From assembly GCF_009910675.1 (NCBI RefSeq), contig NZ_RSEJ01000026.1:41340-105339 (forward strand): DNA of 64,000 nt, read 5' to 3'. This document shows positions 1 to 8,440 of the stretch, in pieces. Every line of letters starts with the position of its first letter. The first letter of the stretch is position 1. The DNA comes from Photobacterium alginatilyticum. Lineage in GTDB: Bacteria > Pseudomonadota > Gammaproteobacteria > Enterobacterales > Vibrionaceae. The notes under the pieces were generated by a model. It made no database searches. It saw only the letters and a list, made by a program, of their open reading frames with translations, and was not told the origin of the DNA. The position numbers and the translations under genes were made by a program.

Positions 1-191
1 CCAAGGTCAAGGTATCAGCGCTCGATCGTCATGGTAATGCGATCACGATTGAACGTGATGATTTCCTGGCGATTGCGATGCAGCATGAGATTGATCATCT
101 CCAGGGGCAGCTGTTTATTGACTACCTGTCGCCGCTTAAGAAGCAAATGGCGCTCAAGAAAGTGAAAAAACACTTGAAGGTAAATGCTTAA
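1..191 (+). CDS. def: Peptide deformylase, C-terminal part (5' end outside window)
   Basis: The reading frame is open from base 3 to the TAA at 189-191 and gives the last 62 residues. It contains QHEIDHLQG, the HExxH-type metal-binding helix of peptide deformylase, followed by FIDYLSPLKK and a lysine-rich tail typical of the family. The enzyme removes the formyl group from the N-terminal methionine of new proteins in the cytoplasm and binds Fe2+ or a similar metal through the two His of this motif plus an upstream Cys not in view. The rest of the gene lies upstream of the window. Confidence 0.93.
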   Translation, partial: KVKVSALDRHGNAITIERDDFLAIAMQHEIDHLQGQLFIDYLSPLKKQMALKKVKKHLKVNA

Positions 192-249
192 ATATCTTTA
201 TTTATGGGGAGGCTACCCTGCTCGAATAGATAAAGCGCAAGTCAGTAAA

Positions 250-280
250 AAGCGAGAACCCTTGGGTTCTCGCTTTAATT
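250..280. terminator. Bidirectional terminator between def and the peptide transporter
   Basis: A perfect inverted repeat (AAGCGAGAACCC / GGGTTCTCGCTT, 250-261 and 264-275) lies between two genes that converge on it. It is followed by a short T-rich run on the plus strand and preceded by A's that become T's on the minus strand. Confidence 0.75.
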
Positions 281-304
281 ATAAGTAAAGGTTATGCGTG
301 TAAT

Positions 305-1780
305 TTACGCTGTTTGTAGCTCTTCTTTGGCTTCCTGCTCTGGATCGGCCTCAATCAGCTTGTTCAGGCGAGGAGCCAGGATAACGCAGACCACACCGAC
401 AATAGCGGATGCAACGGCTAGGGCGTAGAAGTAGTTACCGTAAGATACCAAGCTTTCTACTGGTGTCATCTCAGCTTCGCCGGATGAAGACAGGCCTGCC
501 ACCCAAGCACCTGCTACGGATGCCAATGCCAGTGTCATGTTCCATGCGCCGTAGATAAAGCCACGGATACGGCTTGGGAACAGTTTGGCGATAGCCGATA
601 GGCCCAGCGCCGAAATCAACAGCTCACCGATGGCAAACAGGAAGTGAGGAGCGGCAATCCAGAATGGATTGAGCATACCTTTCTCGTCGCCAAAGTACTG
701 AGAGAAACCTGCACAGGCAAACGCCGCCGCACAAATCAACATACCCAGTGCGAATTTACCCGGCATCGACAAGTCTTTGCCTTTTTCGCCCAGTGTCGTA
801 TAGATGTGAGCAAGAATCGGACTCAGGAAGATAACCCACATCGGGTTCAGGGACTGATAGGATACCGGGTTGACAGCGATACCGAATACTTCAGGGACAA
901 TATTGTTGATTGCAAAGAAGTTAAGCGATGTTGGCATTTGGTTGTAGAGAATAAAGAAGGCCAGTGCCTGTCCCATCAATACCAAGCCCACAACCATACG
1001 CTTGCGGCTGGTTGGTTTTTCTTTCTTCATTTCTTTGGTTATGAGGAAAAGAATAACCAGAGCAGCGATGGCCAGAACAAACTGCGCCAGTGGCAGGTTG
1101 GTTAGCAGGTAGCTGGCAGCGGCAACCGCGAGCAATGCACCTGACAGGAACAGGCTGTTGGTCTTGAACGGAACCACGCGCTTGTCGGCTTCGGTTGCCT
1201 GCTTGATTTTCTTGTTCAGTAGCAGGTAAGTCACCACGTTCACAGTCATACCCACGGCCGACAGAATGAAAGCGGATGTCCAGCCAATGCTGTAGGCCAT
1301 GATTGGTGCACCCAGTTGCGCAAGGAAGGCACCTATATTGTTGACCATGTAGAACAAGGTATAGGCCCCATCAAGACGTGGGTCGTTCTTGTCATAAGAA
1401 GCGGCAATGATAGTAGGAGGCGCAACACTACCAATACCACGACCGACAGCGACCGTACCTAAACCGATAAATACGAAGTGTGGTTGTGCTGTTATCGCCG
1501 AATAGGCAATGATGAAATAACCAAGCCCCTGGAAGAAGAAGCCCCAGACCAGTGTTCGCTTGGCGCCAAGGATCTTATCGGCAAGCCAGCCACCGACGAA
1601 CAGCATAGCTGCGCCCAGAGCGGCAAAGGCACCGAAGGTGGCAAACGAGGTTTTCTGATCGATACCCAGCTCGTCGCCCAAGAAGACTGGCAGGATAGCC
1701 CATAGGCTATAGAAAGACAGCGCCCACCAGAACTGGCATGAACATAGGATATAAAAGGTCAACGGATGACGTTTTTTCAT
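305..1780 (-). CDS. POT/PTR2-family proton-dependent di-/tripeptide transporter
   Basis: A 491-residue inner-membrane protein of the POT branch of the major facilitator superfamily, which imports di- and tripeptides with protons. The N-terminus reads HPLTFYILCSCQFWWALSFYSLWAIL and is followed by GGWLADKILGAKRTL, the loop 2-3 signature of the superfamily. There are about 12-14 hydrophobic segments over the whole length, with no truncation. It lies 28 bp downstream of the M18 aminopeptidase on the same strand, so import and hydrolysis of peptides are probably co-expressed. Exact substrate preference (DtpA-like versus another subgroup) cannot be read from the sequence. Confidence 0.9.
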   Translation of the reverse strand: MKKRHPLTFYILCSCQFWWALSFYSLWAILPVFLGDELGIDQKTSFATFGAFAALGAAMLFVGGWLADKILGAKRTLVWGFFFQGLGYFIIAYSAITAQPHFVFIGLGTVAVGRGIGSVAPPTIIAASYDKNDPRLDGAYTLFYMVNNIGAFLAQLGAPIMAYSIGWTSAFILSAVGMTVNVVTYLLLNKKIKQATEADKRVVPFKTNSLFLSGALLAVAAASYLLTNLPLAQFVLAIAALVILFLITKEMKKEKPTSRKRMVVGLVLMGQALAFFILYNQMPTSLNFFAINNIVPEVFGIAVNPVSYQSLNPMWVIFLSPILAHIYTTLGEKGKDLSMPGKFALGMLICAAAFACAGFSQYFGDEKGMLNPFWIAAPHFLFAIGELLISALGLSAIAKLFPSRIRGFIYGAWNMTLALASVAGAWVAGLSSSGEAEMTPVESLVSYGNYFYALAVASAIVGVVCVILAPRLNKLIEADPEQEAKEELQTA

Positions 1781-1808
1781 TGTTTATTCTCCATCACAGC
1801 AGAGGACG

Positions 1809-3206
1809 CTACAGAGCTTCGGTATAGAATGTCTTGTAGGCACGGTACAATTCGTAAATATCGAACTTGGAGGCCAGTTCGAATGGCGAGTGCATAGAAA
1901 GTAAGGCAGCTCCGGCATCAATGGTATTAATGCCATAGTGCGCAAGGTATTTAGCAACAGTACCGCCGCCGCCTTCGTCCACCTTGCCAAGCAGGCCGGT
2001 TTGCCAGGTGATTTCGTGGTCGTCGAAAATACGGCGAAGAGCCGCGACATACTCGGCATCGGCATCATTCGATCCTGCCTTGCCGCCATGGCCGGTATAT
2101 TTGGTCAGTACAAGCCCGTAGCCCAACTTGGAGGCGTTTTGTGCATCATGCACAGATTCAAATAACGGGTTAAGCCCGGCATTAACATCTGAGGACAGGG
2201 CATAAGATTTCCACAGACAGCGACGAAGCATCTGGTCGTTATACTGTGCGCCTGCCTGACGGATCAATAACTCGCCAGTGAAGAATTCAAGGTAGCGGGA
2301 CTCGAGGCCTGTTGCACCAGACGAGCCAATTTCCTCTTTATCTACCAGGAAGCAGACTGCTGTTTGTTCCGGTGTCGGAATTTCCAGGATGGCTTCGAGT
2401 GACGTATAGGCGCAGATACGGTCGTCCTGGCCATAGGCACCAACGATACCCTGATCAATACCAACATCACGTGCATCACCGGCAGGGACTAGCATTAGCT
2501 CGGCCGAGATGAAGTCAGGCTCTGTGATTTCATACTTCTCATGCAGTTTGATAAGAATGTGCTGTTTGACCTTGTCTTTGATCTTTTCGTCATCGAAGGA
2601 CATAGGTACAGAGCCGACGATGATTTGCAGTTCCTCACCTTTCAGGACTTCTGCAGCATTTCGTTCGCGCTGAACTTTTTTGTCCAGGTGCGGTAGCAAG
2701 TCCGGGATGGTGAAAACAGGGTCTTGAGGATCTTCACCGATAACAATATCTACGGTACGGCCCGACTTGGTCACCACAACACCGTGCAAGGCTAACGGGC
2801 GGGAAGCCCACTGATACTTCTTGATGCCGCCGTAATAATGAGTACGCATTAGCGCCAGCTCATTCTTCTCGTACATCGGGTTAGGCTTAAGATCCAGGCG
2901 AGGGGAATCGATATGGGAAACGACAAATCGAATGCCTTCACAAATAGGACGTTTGCCGACAACAGTTAACACAACGTTCTTATTGCGGTTGATGAAATAT
3001 ACTTTATCCCCAGCGACTAATTGTTCAAATTCTTCAATAGGGCGGAAGCCATGCTGCTTGGCTTCTGCAATCGCTGCTTTCACGCATTGGCGTTCTGTTT
3101 TTCCTGCATTGAGAAAATGTTTGTAGTCTTCACAGAAATGATTGATCTCATCGATTCGGTTATTTTCAAGATTGAGCCAACCATTAGTGTATTGCAGTGT
3201 ATCCAT
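1809..3206 (-). CDS. M18-family metallo-aminopeptidase
   Basis: A 465-residue cytosolic aminopeptidase of family M18. Visible landmarks are SHIDSPRLDLKPNP near residue 95 (metal-ligand His and following Asp), DKEEIGSSGATG in the middle (catalytic Glu pair), and GHGGKAGSNDADAEY with a C-terminal SMHSPFELASK containing the last His ligand. The length suits the longer M18 subgroup. The enzyme releases N-terminal amino acids from peptides using two metal ions, usually zinc or cobalt. It is the first gene of a two-gene minus-strand unit with the peptide transporter, which suggests a peptide-use role. Whether it prefers acidic residues (aspartyl aminopeptidase) is not determinable here. Confidence 0.92.
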   Translation of the reverse strand: MDTLQYTNGWLNLENNRIDEINHFCEDYKHFLNAGKTERQCVKAAIAEAKQHGFRPIEEFEQLVAGDKVYFINRNKNVVLTVVGKRPICEGIRFVVSHIDSPRLDLKPNPMYEKNELALMRTHYYGGIKKYQWASRPLALHGVVVTKSGRTVDIVIGEDPQDPVFTIPDLLPHLDKKVQRERNAAEVLKGEELQIIVGSVPMSFDDEKIKDKVKQHILIKLHEKYEITEPDFISAELMLVPAGDARDVGIDQGIVGAYGQDDRICAYTSLEAILEIPTPEQTAVCFLVDKEEIGSSGATGLESRYLEFFTGELLIRQAGAQYNDQMLRRCLWKSYALSSDVNAGLNPLFESVHDAQNASKLGYGLVLTKYTGHGGKAGSNDADAEYVAALRRIFDDHEITWQTGLLGKVDEGGGGTVAKYLAHYGINTIDAGAALLSMHSPFELASKFDIYELYRAYKTFYTEAL

Positions 3207-4171
3207 TGCGTAACTCCAAATGTCTATATGAACTTCGGAGCGGAGATTATCATTCTATCAAACAGGGGTTTTGTGAGCATTATCCTCTTATCAATCAAAA
3301 TTGACGTGGAAGATTCTGCTGGCATTGATCGGGTGTGTAGTTGTTGCTTTGCATTATTGCTGTTTTTGATGATAGGTGCTTTAAATTTAAATGAAATGAT
3401 TGTTTAACTAAGTTATTTGCTTGCAGGCAGTGAATTTACTGAATTTAAAACTTACTATTTATAGTCGGAATAAATAAAAATAAAACATATTTCATTAGGT
3501 AATCATAATAATTTGAGGTGGAAAATTAATCTTTCGTGCTACTGCTTTTTGATGTGCAACTGGTTCACTATATTTTTTTAACCTAAGCATTAGTTATTCT
3601 AATGGTAAATGTTATTTGTCAGCTTTGTTAAAATTTATAAAATATTGGTAATTAAAGTGTCAGATCGTAGAAATTTGAGGGAATTTGACACTATAGAGGT
3701 ATGGTATTTCTTATAGTGTAACAAAATTTCTCATTTTAATTACTTTTTGTGCTTAAAGTAACCCTAGTTATTCAAAGTGCTTATGGTTGAATATGATCTA
3801 TGTATCATTAGCAGTTCTATTTCAGTGTTTTATCCTGTAATTGGGCATTGCTCACAAAAAAATAAACATTACTAATTATAATCGCCTACAAGTTGTTAAG
3901 GATGAGAGCCAATCATCTATATATAGGTAAAACTAATAAAATTAATTACTTGCTTATATAGAGAATACAATACCTTTTACTATCTGATTTTAAATGATGA
4001 GAGTGGCGATTAGTTATCTCGCATTGTTCGTATAAACCGTAGGGCTTATAAAGCTTGCGTCGAAAACTGATTTATTTTGAAGTGCCATAGATATTCGTAA
4101 CACTTATTAAAAGTGAATAAGTGCTAGGTGTAGATGGCATGTGGTAGTGAAAATAAAAATCGGTGATAAAT
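3207..4171. other. Long AT-rich spacer upstream of the glycine reductase operon
   Basis: This stretch of about 965 bp holds no convincing gene on either strand. It separates the M18 gene (leftward) from the thioredoxin reductase (rightward), so both promoters and any regulatory sites for the grd operon must lie here. A dyad ACACTATA (3688-3695) / TATAGTGT (3712-3719) and a small hairpin CACTTATT / AATAAGTG (4101-4108 / 4116-4123) about 50 bp before the first gene are the only clear structures. I see no glycine riboswitch. Confidence 0.6.
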
Positions 4172-5383
4172 ATGTCAGAACTATACGATGTCATCATTAT
4201 TGGTGGCGGCTCGGGCGGTATGTCAGCAGGTGTTTATGCAGCCCGCGGCAAAATGAAAACGCTAATTCTTGAAGATAAGCGTAATACCGGTGGCCAGGCA
4301 GCAACAACAAGCGAAATGGAAAACTATCCGGGAATTCTTGAAGCAACCGGCCCGCAGCTCATGGATATGTTCCGTGACCACTGCAATAAGTTTGGTGTCG
4401 AGTTTGCCCGTGGTTTGGTTACGGATATCAGTATTGCAGAAGATGGTTTCATCAAAACACTGAAAACCAATAAAGGCGAAGAGTTCCAGACCAAGAGCAT
4501 CATTATTGCAACCGGAGCAACGCCTCGCATCCTGGGTATCAAGGGTGAAGCAGAATTCCGTGGCAAAGGTGTTTCTTACTGTGCAACCTGCGATGCAGAT
4601 TTCTATGAAGAGCTGGATGTTGTGGTTGTTGGTTCAGGTAATACGGCAGTTGAAGAGTCCGTCTTCCTGACCAAGTTCGTGAATAAAGTGACCATGATTG
4701 TCTTGCACGATCAGGGCATTCTGGATGCGGACCGTACGGCACAGGAACAGGCTTTCGCCAACGACAAAATCGAGTTTGTATGGAACTCAGTGGTGGAAGA
4801 AATCTGTGGTGACGAGCTGGTTGATGGCGTGAAGCTGAAGAACCTGAAAACAGGTGAGATCACTGAAATGTCGACCGACGGTGTGTTCATGTTCGTTGGT
4901 ACCGTGCCGAAGACTGAATTCGTCAAGGAGCTGATTGAGCTGACACCGCAGGGCTACGTGATCACCAACGAGAAGCAGGAAACGAGCGTTCCGGGCATTT
5001 TCGCAGCTGGCGACGTAACCGATAAGTTCTTACGCCAGGTAGTAACAGCGGCAGGGGATGGCGCAGTTGCAGCAGTAGCAGCCGACCGCTATATCGAAGA
5101 AGAAGAGAGTTGGCGTAAGTCTGTTGCCGAGTTTGACGGCACAGCAATGGTGGCATTCTGGAACCCGCTGAGCAAAGAAAGCCTGGATGTTATCAACGAA
5201 CTTGAAGTGCACTGTAAAGATCAGCCGGATCAGCGTGTCGTGACTATCGATACCTACAAGAGCCAGAACATTGCCAACCGCTTCAATGTGAAAGAAGTGC
5301 CCGTAGTAATCAGATTTGACGCTGGGCAGGAAGCCAAGCGAGTAGATGTGAAGGATATCGCTGAGTTAGAAACTCTGTATTAA
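4172..5383 (+). CDS. trxB: Thioredoxin reductase with a C-terminal redox-inactive thioredoxin-like domain
   Basis: A 403-residue flavoprotein that should pass electrons from NADPH to the thioredoxin encoded next to it. The first ~310 residues are a complete thioredoxin reductase: FAD-binding GGGSGGMSAGVYAAR near the N-terminus, active-site CATC (Cys137/Cys140), NAD(P)-binding GSGNTAVEE, and FAAGDVTDK. About 90 more residues follow, patterned like a thioredoxin fold (MVAFWNPLS where thioredoxins have VDFWAxWCGPC, then a cis-Pro loop EVPVVI), but without the two cysteines. ATG 4172 was chosen over an in-frame GTG at 4163 because GGTGA precedes it at proper distance. It is the first gene of the glycine reductase operon, 10 bp before thioredoxin. 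Confidence 0.93.
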   Translation: MSELYDVIIIGGGSGGMSAGVYAARGKMKTLILEDKRNTGGQAATTSEMENYPGILEATGPQLMDMFRDHCNKFGVEFARGLVTDISIAEDGFIKTLKTNKGEEFQTKSIIIATGATPRILGIKGEAEFRGKGVSYCATCDADFYEELDVVVVGSGNTAVEESVFLTKFVNKVTMIVLHDQGILDADRTAQEQAFANDKIEFVWNSVVEEICGDELVDGVKLKNLKTGEITEMSTDGVFMFVGTVPKTEFVKELIELTPQGYVITNEKQETSVPGIFAAGDVTDKFLRQVVTAAGDGAVAAVAADRYIEEEESWRKSVAEFDGTAMVAFWNPLSKESLDVINELEVHCKDQPDQRVVTIDTYKSQNIANRFNVKEVPVVIRFDAGQEAKRVDVKDIAELETLY

Positions 5384-5393
5384 GGGAAACGCA

Positions 5394-5720
5394 ATGATCG
5401 AATTGAACAAAGAAAATTTCGATACTGAAGTTAACGTCGACGGTGTTGTCTTGGTTGATTTCTGGAGCGAAAACTGCGGCCGATGCATTGAGCTAATGCC
5501 TGATGTCATCAAACTGGCTGAGCAATACGGCGAAGAGATCAAATTCTGCAAGCTGAACATCCAGGGTAACCGTCGTTTGGCAATGGCGCAGAAAGTGATG
5601 GGTCTACCTTCAATTGTGTTCTACAAGAACGGCGAAAAAGTGAAGCACCTGTCAGGTGAAGAGCTTGAAATTGAAGAAATTGCACAAGAAGTCGAAAGCT
5701 TCATCGCTGAAAAAGCGTAA
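5394..5720 (+). CDS. trxA: Thioredoxin of the glycine reductase operon
   Basis: A 108-residue thioredoxin, normal length. The active site is CGRC (Cys28/Cys31) in the context DFWSENCGRC, so the usual Trp just before the first Cys is replaced by Asn and the Pro between the cysteines by Arg. The cis-proline loop MGLPSIVFYKNG is present. In glycine reductase systems a dedicated thioredoxin re-reduces selenoprotein A after each turnover, and the operon position between trxB and grdA supports this. An AGGGA ribosome site precedes ATG 5394. The changed active site suggests a redox potential or partner surface different from that of the housekeeping thioredoxin (inference). Confidence 0.93.
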   Translation: MIELNKENFDTEVNVDGVVLVDFWSENCGRCIELMPDVIKLAEQYGEEIKFCKLNIQGNRRLAMAQKVMGLPSIVFYKNGEKVKHLSGEELEIEEIAQEVESFIAEKA

Positions 5721-5780
5721 GGCTGACTGAAAAGAATTTGTATTGAATAGGTTATCTAACCTGTTGAACAAATAGAAAAA

Positions 5781-5808
5781 CAACGTTTCACACTGAAACT
5801 GCGTTTTT
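5781..5808 (+). terminator. Hairpin with T-run between trxA and grdA1 (possible attenuator)
   Basis: GTTTCA (5785-5790) pairs with TGAAAC (5794-5799) over a three-base loop and is followed by GCGTTTTT. This resembles a weak intrinsic terminator or an RNA-processing hairpin inside the operon. It could set the level of the downstream grdA genes relative to trxBA. Confidence 0.35.
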
Positions 5809-5876
5809 AGAAAACATGTTGTACCGGGTGACTGGCAACAACATAACCTTAGTAATCTGTACCCTTGGAGTGAACA

Positions 5877-6344
5877 ATGCTCAAAGATAAGAAAGTTATT
5901 ATCTTGGGAGACAGAGACGGTGTACCAGGACAGGCTATCGAAGCTTGTATCAAAACTGCTGGCGCACATGTTCTTTTCTCTACAACTGAGTGTTTCGTCT
6001 GAACCAGCGCAGGTGCTATGGATCTGGAAAACCAAAAGAGGATTAAAGGTTTTGCTGACGAGTTCGGCCCAGAGAATCTGGTTATCGTACTTGGCGGTGC
6101 CGAAGCAGAAGCTTCGGGCCTAGCATGTGAAACCGTGACAAACGGCGATCCTACTTTTGCCGGACCATTAGCCGGAGTCCAGTTAGGACTCTCTTGTTAT
6201 CATGTGGTTGAGCCGGAAATTAAAGACAATGTGGATTCTGACGTCTATGACGAGCAGATAAGCATGATGGAAATGGTACTTGATGTCGATGCCATCGTGG
6301 CAGAGGTCAAAGAGTATCGTGAGCAATTCGGAAAGTATGTTTAA
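5877..6344 (+). CDS. grdA: Glycine reductase selenoprotein A, copy 1 (UGA = Sec at codon 42)
   Basis: A 155-residue selenoprotein read through an in-frame TGA at 6000-6002. The frame starts at ATG 5877 behind a GGAG site and is collinear with GrdA on both sides of the TGA: ILGDRDGVPGQAIEAC upstream, then ECFVU, then TSAGAMDLENQKRIK. The CxxU motif (Cys39-Phe-Val-Sec42) is the redox centre of selenoprotein A. GrdA takes the carboxymethyl group from protein B as a Se-carboxymethyl-selenocysteine and delivers it to protein C as a ketene equivalent; thioredoxin then reduces the resulting Se-S bond. A standard gene caller would split it or start it late at the Met in MDLENQ. It is followed at 14 bp by a second copy. 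Confidence 0.95.
6004..6021 (+). promoter_or_regulatory. Possible SECIS hairpin in grdA copy 1
   Basis: Just after the UGA, CC-AGC (6004-6008) can pair with GCT-TGG (6015-6021, one bulged A) around a loop containing AGGT. Position and GGU-containing loop resemble the bacterial SECIS read by SelB, but the stem is short. Confidence 0.35.
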
Positions 6345-6358
6345 TCGGGAGAAAGATT

Positions 6359-6823
6359 GTGTTCGCTAATAAAACAGTGATCATTCTTGGAGACCGCGAT
6401 GGCGTACCTGGTCAGGCAATCGAAGCTTGCATGAAGACCACAGGTGCTCACGTTGCTTTCTCTACTACAGAATGTTTCGTTTGAACAAGCGCAGGCGCAA
6501 TGGATCTTGAGAACCAAAAGCGGATTAAAACCCTTGCCGAGGAAAAAGGCGCAGAGAATCTCGTTGTGATTCTTGGCGGCGCAGAAGCAGAAGCTTCTGG
6601 CCTGGCATGTGAAACCGTCACCACCGGCGATCCGACTTTTGCAGGACCATTGGCGGGAGTCCAGTTAGGACTTTCTTGTTATCACGTGGTTGAAGACGAA
6701 ATTAAAGAAGCCGTCGATCCGGCAGTCTATGACGAGCAGGTCGGAATGATGGAAATGGTACTTGATGTCGATGCGATTAAAGCGGAAATGCAACAATACC
6801 GCAGCGAAACTGCATTAGCATAA
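6359..6823 (+). CDS. grdA: Glycine reductase selenoprotein A, copy 2 (UGA = Sec at codon 42)
   Basis: A second, 154-residue GrdA in tandem. It starts at GTG 6359 behind GGGAG and passes through TGA 6482-6484, which again gives CFVU with Sec at residue 42. The two copies share long identical stretches (for example GGAEAEASGLACETVT and FAGPLAGVQLGLSCYHVVE) and differ mainly in surface charges and at the C-terminus (EYREQFGKYV versus QYRSETALA). This indicates a fairly recent tandem duplication with both frames kept intact. Function as for copy 1: the carboxymethyl-selenoether carrier between proteins B and C. A dose effect, or pairing with different protein B substrates, is possible. Confidence 0.93.
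6489..6498 (+). promoter_or_regulatory. Possible SECIS hairpin in grdA copy 2
   Basis: GCG-CAGG-CGC, five bases after the UGA (6482-6484). It is at the same place as in copy 1 but with a different stem, so the structure rather than the sequence may be kept. Weak on its own. Confidence 0.3.
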
Positions 6824-6838
6824 GTATATCTCAATGCT

Positions 6839-6866
6839 GGTTCGGGTCAGGTCTCTGGCTCGAACC
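6839..6866 (+). other. Hairpin between grdA2 and grdC
   Basis: GGTTCG (6839-6844) pairs with CGAACC (6861-6866). There is no T-run, so it is more likely an mRNA-stabilising or processing hairpin protecting the upstream grdA message than a terminator. Confidence 0.35.
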
Positions 6867-6895
6867 TACTATCCGGCTCGGATGCAGGAGTAACA

Positions 6896-8428
6896 ATGGG
6901 ATACGCAGTAATTAAAGGTGTGAGCTATGTGCTCGCCCATACCCCAGATGTATTGATTCAACATGGTTCGGTACAGGTGCAGTCTCGGGCTAAAGACCCG
7001 GCAGACAGCTATTTACAGCAGCTAAAAGACCACCTTCGCCCATACGAAGACGTGGTTTCTTACCCGGCCAACCAGTGTTATATCGGTAACCTTACCCCAC
7101 AACAGTTGGCAGATATTCCCCAGCCATGGTTTGAGAACAAAGAACACACTTCTCACGAAGGCAAGTTCGGCGAAATTTATAGCCAGGAAAGTTTCTATGC
7201 CATGTTGAACCACGTAGACGTGTTCAACCTGGTTCATTTTACTCAAGAGTTTATTGACACCTATCAGCCAAAGGTAGGCCAGCATGCCCTTTATGGCGAT
7301 GTTGACCTGTTTGCCGGCCATCAGCTTATCACCAAAGATGAGATCCTGGCGCTGGTTGAAAATCATCAGGCGGAAGTGCTGATGATGAACGGTGAGCTGG
7401 TCGGCTGTGTGAAAGCCGCCCACGATGAAGACGAAAACCTGTCTGCCCATATTATGCTTGAAAACTTGTGTACCAAGGCATCAGGCGTGATGGCTGCAAT
7501 GCACCTGAAACAGCAGGGCATTGAGCTAGACAAGGTTGATTACCTTATCGAATGTTCGGAAGAAGCCTGTGGTGACATCAACCAGCGTGGCGGCGGTAAC
7601 TTCGCCAAGGCAATTGGTGAGGTCATCGGCTGTAATAGCGCAACGGGTTCGGATGTACGTGGTTTCTGTGCGGCACCTGCTCACGCGATGACACTGGCTG
7701 CCGCTCTGGTTAAATCCGGCGTATTCAAGAACGTGATGGTGGTTGCTGGTGGTGCCGTTGCCAAACTAGGCATGAACGGCCGCGACCATGTTAAAAATGA
7801 CATGCCGGTACTGGAAGACTGTCTGGCTGGCTTTGCTTGTATGGTGACAGAAAACGACGGTATCAGCCCTGAAATCAATACTGATATCGTTGGTCGCCAT
7901 CAGATCGGTACCGGCTCCTCCCCACAGGCTGTAATGACAGCTTTGATTGCCAATCCGCTGAAAAATGCCGGTATGGCGATGACAGACATTGATAAATACT
8001 CTGTCGAAATGCAAAACCCAGAAATTACCAAGCCAGCAGGCGCCGGTAATGTTCCGGAGTCAAACTATAAGATGATTGCGGCGCTAGCGGTCAAAGAAGG
8101 CCAGCTAGAACGTACTCAGCTCCCTCAGTTTGTTGCTGAGCATGGTATGACAGGCTTTGCACCGACTCAGGGCCACATCCCGTCAGGCGTTCCATTCCTG
8201 GGCTTCGGTCGCGAAATGATTGTCAGCGGTGAAATCAACAACTTCATGATGGTCGGCAAGGGCAGCTTGTTCCTGGGCCGTATGACCAACCTGTTTGATG
8301 GTCTGAGCTTTGTGGTTCAGAAAAACAGCGGCAAGCAGGAAGAAGTGTTTGATGAGGCTCAGGTCAAGCAGGTTGTTGCCCAGGCAATGCGTGATGTGGC
8401 TGAGAACTTGTTAAATCGCGAACAGTAA
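6896..8428 (+). CDS. grdC: Glycine/sarcosine/betaine reductase component C, beta subunit (GrdC)
   Basis: A 510-residue cytosolic protein matching GrdC in length and in its ketoacyl-synthase-like (FabH-type) sequence. The central part has ECSEEACGD, GFCAAPAHAMTLAAALVKSG and VVAGGAVAKLGMNGRDH; the end has MTGFAPTQGHIPSGVPF and GKGSLFLGRMT. Protein C accepts the two-carbon unit from the carboxymethyl-selenoether of GrdA as an enzyme-bound acetyl thioester and releases acetyl phosphate with Pi. A GGAG site sits 5 bases before ATG 6896. It is followed at 12 bp by grdD. Confidence 0.93.
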   Translation: MGYAVIKGVSYVLAHTPDVLIQHGSVQVQSRAKDPADSYLQQLKDHLRPYEDVVSYPANQCYIGNLTPQQLADIPQPWFENKEHTSHEGKFGEIYSQESFYAMLNHVDVFNLVHFTQEFIDTYQPKVGQHALYGDVDLFAGHQLITKDEILALVENHQAEVLMMNGELVGCVKAAHDEDENLSAHIMLENLCTKASGVMAAMHLKQQGIELDKVDYLIECSEEACGDINQRGGGNFAKAIGEVIGCNSATGSDVRGFCAAPAHAMTLAAALVKSGVFKNVMVVAGGAVAKLGMNGRDHVKNDMPVLEDCLAGFACMVTENDGISPEINTDIVGRHQIGTGSSPQAVMTALIANPLKNAGMAMTDIDKYSVEMQNPEITKPAGAGNVPESNYKMIAALAVKEGQLERTQLPQFVAEHGMTGFAPTQGHIPSGVPFLGFGREMIVSGEINNFMMVGKGSLFLGRMTNLFDGLSFVVQKNSGKQEEVFDEAQVKQVVAQAMRDVAENLLNREQ

Positions 8429-8440
8429 TCGGAGGTTGCT

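Noticed and set aside
3021..3407. Plus-strand 128-codon open frame at the start of the M18 gene
   Set aside because: It is mostly antisense to the M18 coding sequence and shows no family pattern or ribosome site.
3207..4171. Glycine riboswitch before the grd operon
   Set aside because: I looked for the tandem aptamer core and a linked terminator and could not find them. A covariance search would be needed to exclude a divergent one.
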